Shown: piece after piece, positions 5,524 to 5,541 of the stretch
Layout of the letters: every line of letters starts with the position of its first letter
Numbering within the stretch: position 1 is the first letter of the stretch
NCBI GenBank assembly: GCA_002408385.1
Contig: DHSB01000173.1
Location: 111,604-117,144 of the forward strand
Source: Myxococcales bacterium UBA5297
Lineage (GTDB): Bacteria; Myxococcota; Myxococcia; Myxococcales; UBA5297
Length of the DNA: 5,541 nucleotides
Reading direction: 5' to 3'
Notes under the pieces: model-generated
Told to the model about the DNA's origin: nothing
Databases searched by the model: none
Seen by the model: the letters and a program-made list of their open reading frames with translations, nothing else
Made by a program: the position numbers and the translations under genes

Positions 5524-5541
5524 CGTAGCGCCAGGAAAGTC

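Larger units (their letters stand above)
4981..5541. other. Region after the terminator with no confident gene
   Basis: No frame on either strand has a convincing start, ribosome binding site and family resemblance. No tRNA or other structured RNA was recognised. Short GC-rich inverted repeats are present but expected at this composition. A possible decayed - strand frame and a repeat-like palindrome at the right edge are listed separately. Confidence 0.6.

Noticed and set aside
1..5541. CRISPR array, defence system, phage or insertion sequence
   Set aside because: No regularly spaced repeats, Cas, transposase or integrase motifs, or flanking terminal repeats are visible.

Overview
This is a GC-rich window with the gene content expected of a myxobacterium or close relative (phylum Myxococcota, formerly Deltaproteobacteria). 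Three things point there: an MglA-family small GTPase, a DUF4388 (PATAN-like) multidomain protein beside it, and a cysteine-containing VWA-domain lipoprotein of a type common in these bacteria. The strong GC bias at third codon positions also explains the many long open frames that are only shadows of real genes. The taxonomic call is inference from gene families and base composition.

Layout, left to right. (1) The 3' end of a + strand gene, cut by the left edge (1-551), encodes a beta-rich protein of unknown function. (2) After a 51-base gap comes a + strand DUF4388 protein (603-1679) that combines an N-terminal DUF4388 region, a winged-helix-like segment, a TPR-like helical pair and a second winged-helix-like segment. 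(3) A 114-base convergent gap holds a perfect hairpin that looks like a dispersed palindromic repeat. (4) On the - strand lies an MglA-like GTPase (1794-2834) with about 150 extra C-terminal residues. (5) A 200-base divergent region follows, with weak promoter candidates for both sides. (6) A small + strand hypothetical protein of 121 residues (3035-3400). (7) A 363-base gap holds no gene but ends in a good sigma70-type promoter and a strong ribosome binding site. (8) A + strand VWA lipoprotein (3764-4918) is closed by a textbook intrinsic terminator (4943-4980). (9) The last 560 bases contain no confident gene, only a possible decayed - strand frame and a short repeat-like palindrome at the right edge.

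How the genes may work together: DUF4388 proteins and MglA-type GTPases are both known in myxobacterial polarity and signalling, so the convergent pair may be a regulator/effector unit, but they do not share an operon and the link is inference. The lipoprotein is its own transcription unit with its own promoter and terminator. It resembles integrin-like surface adhesins in layout (lipobox, complete MIDAS site, Cys-rich insertion). No complete undescribed system can be demonstrated here. The most distinctive objects are the GTPase C-terminal extension and the Cys-rich insertion in the VWA domain.
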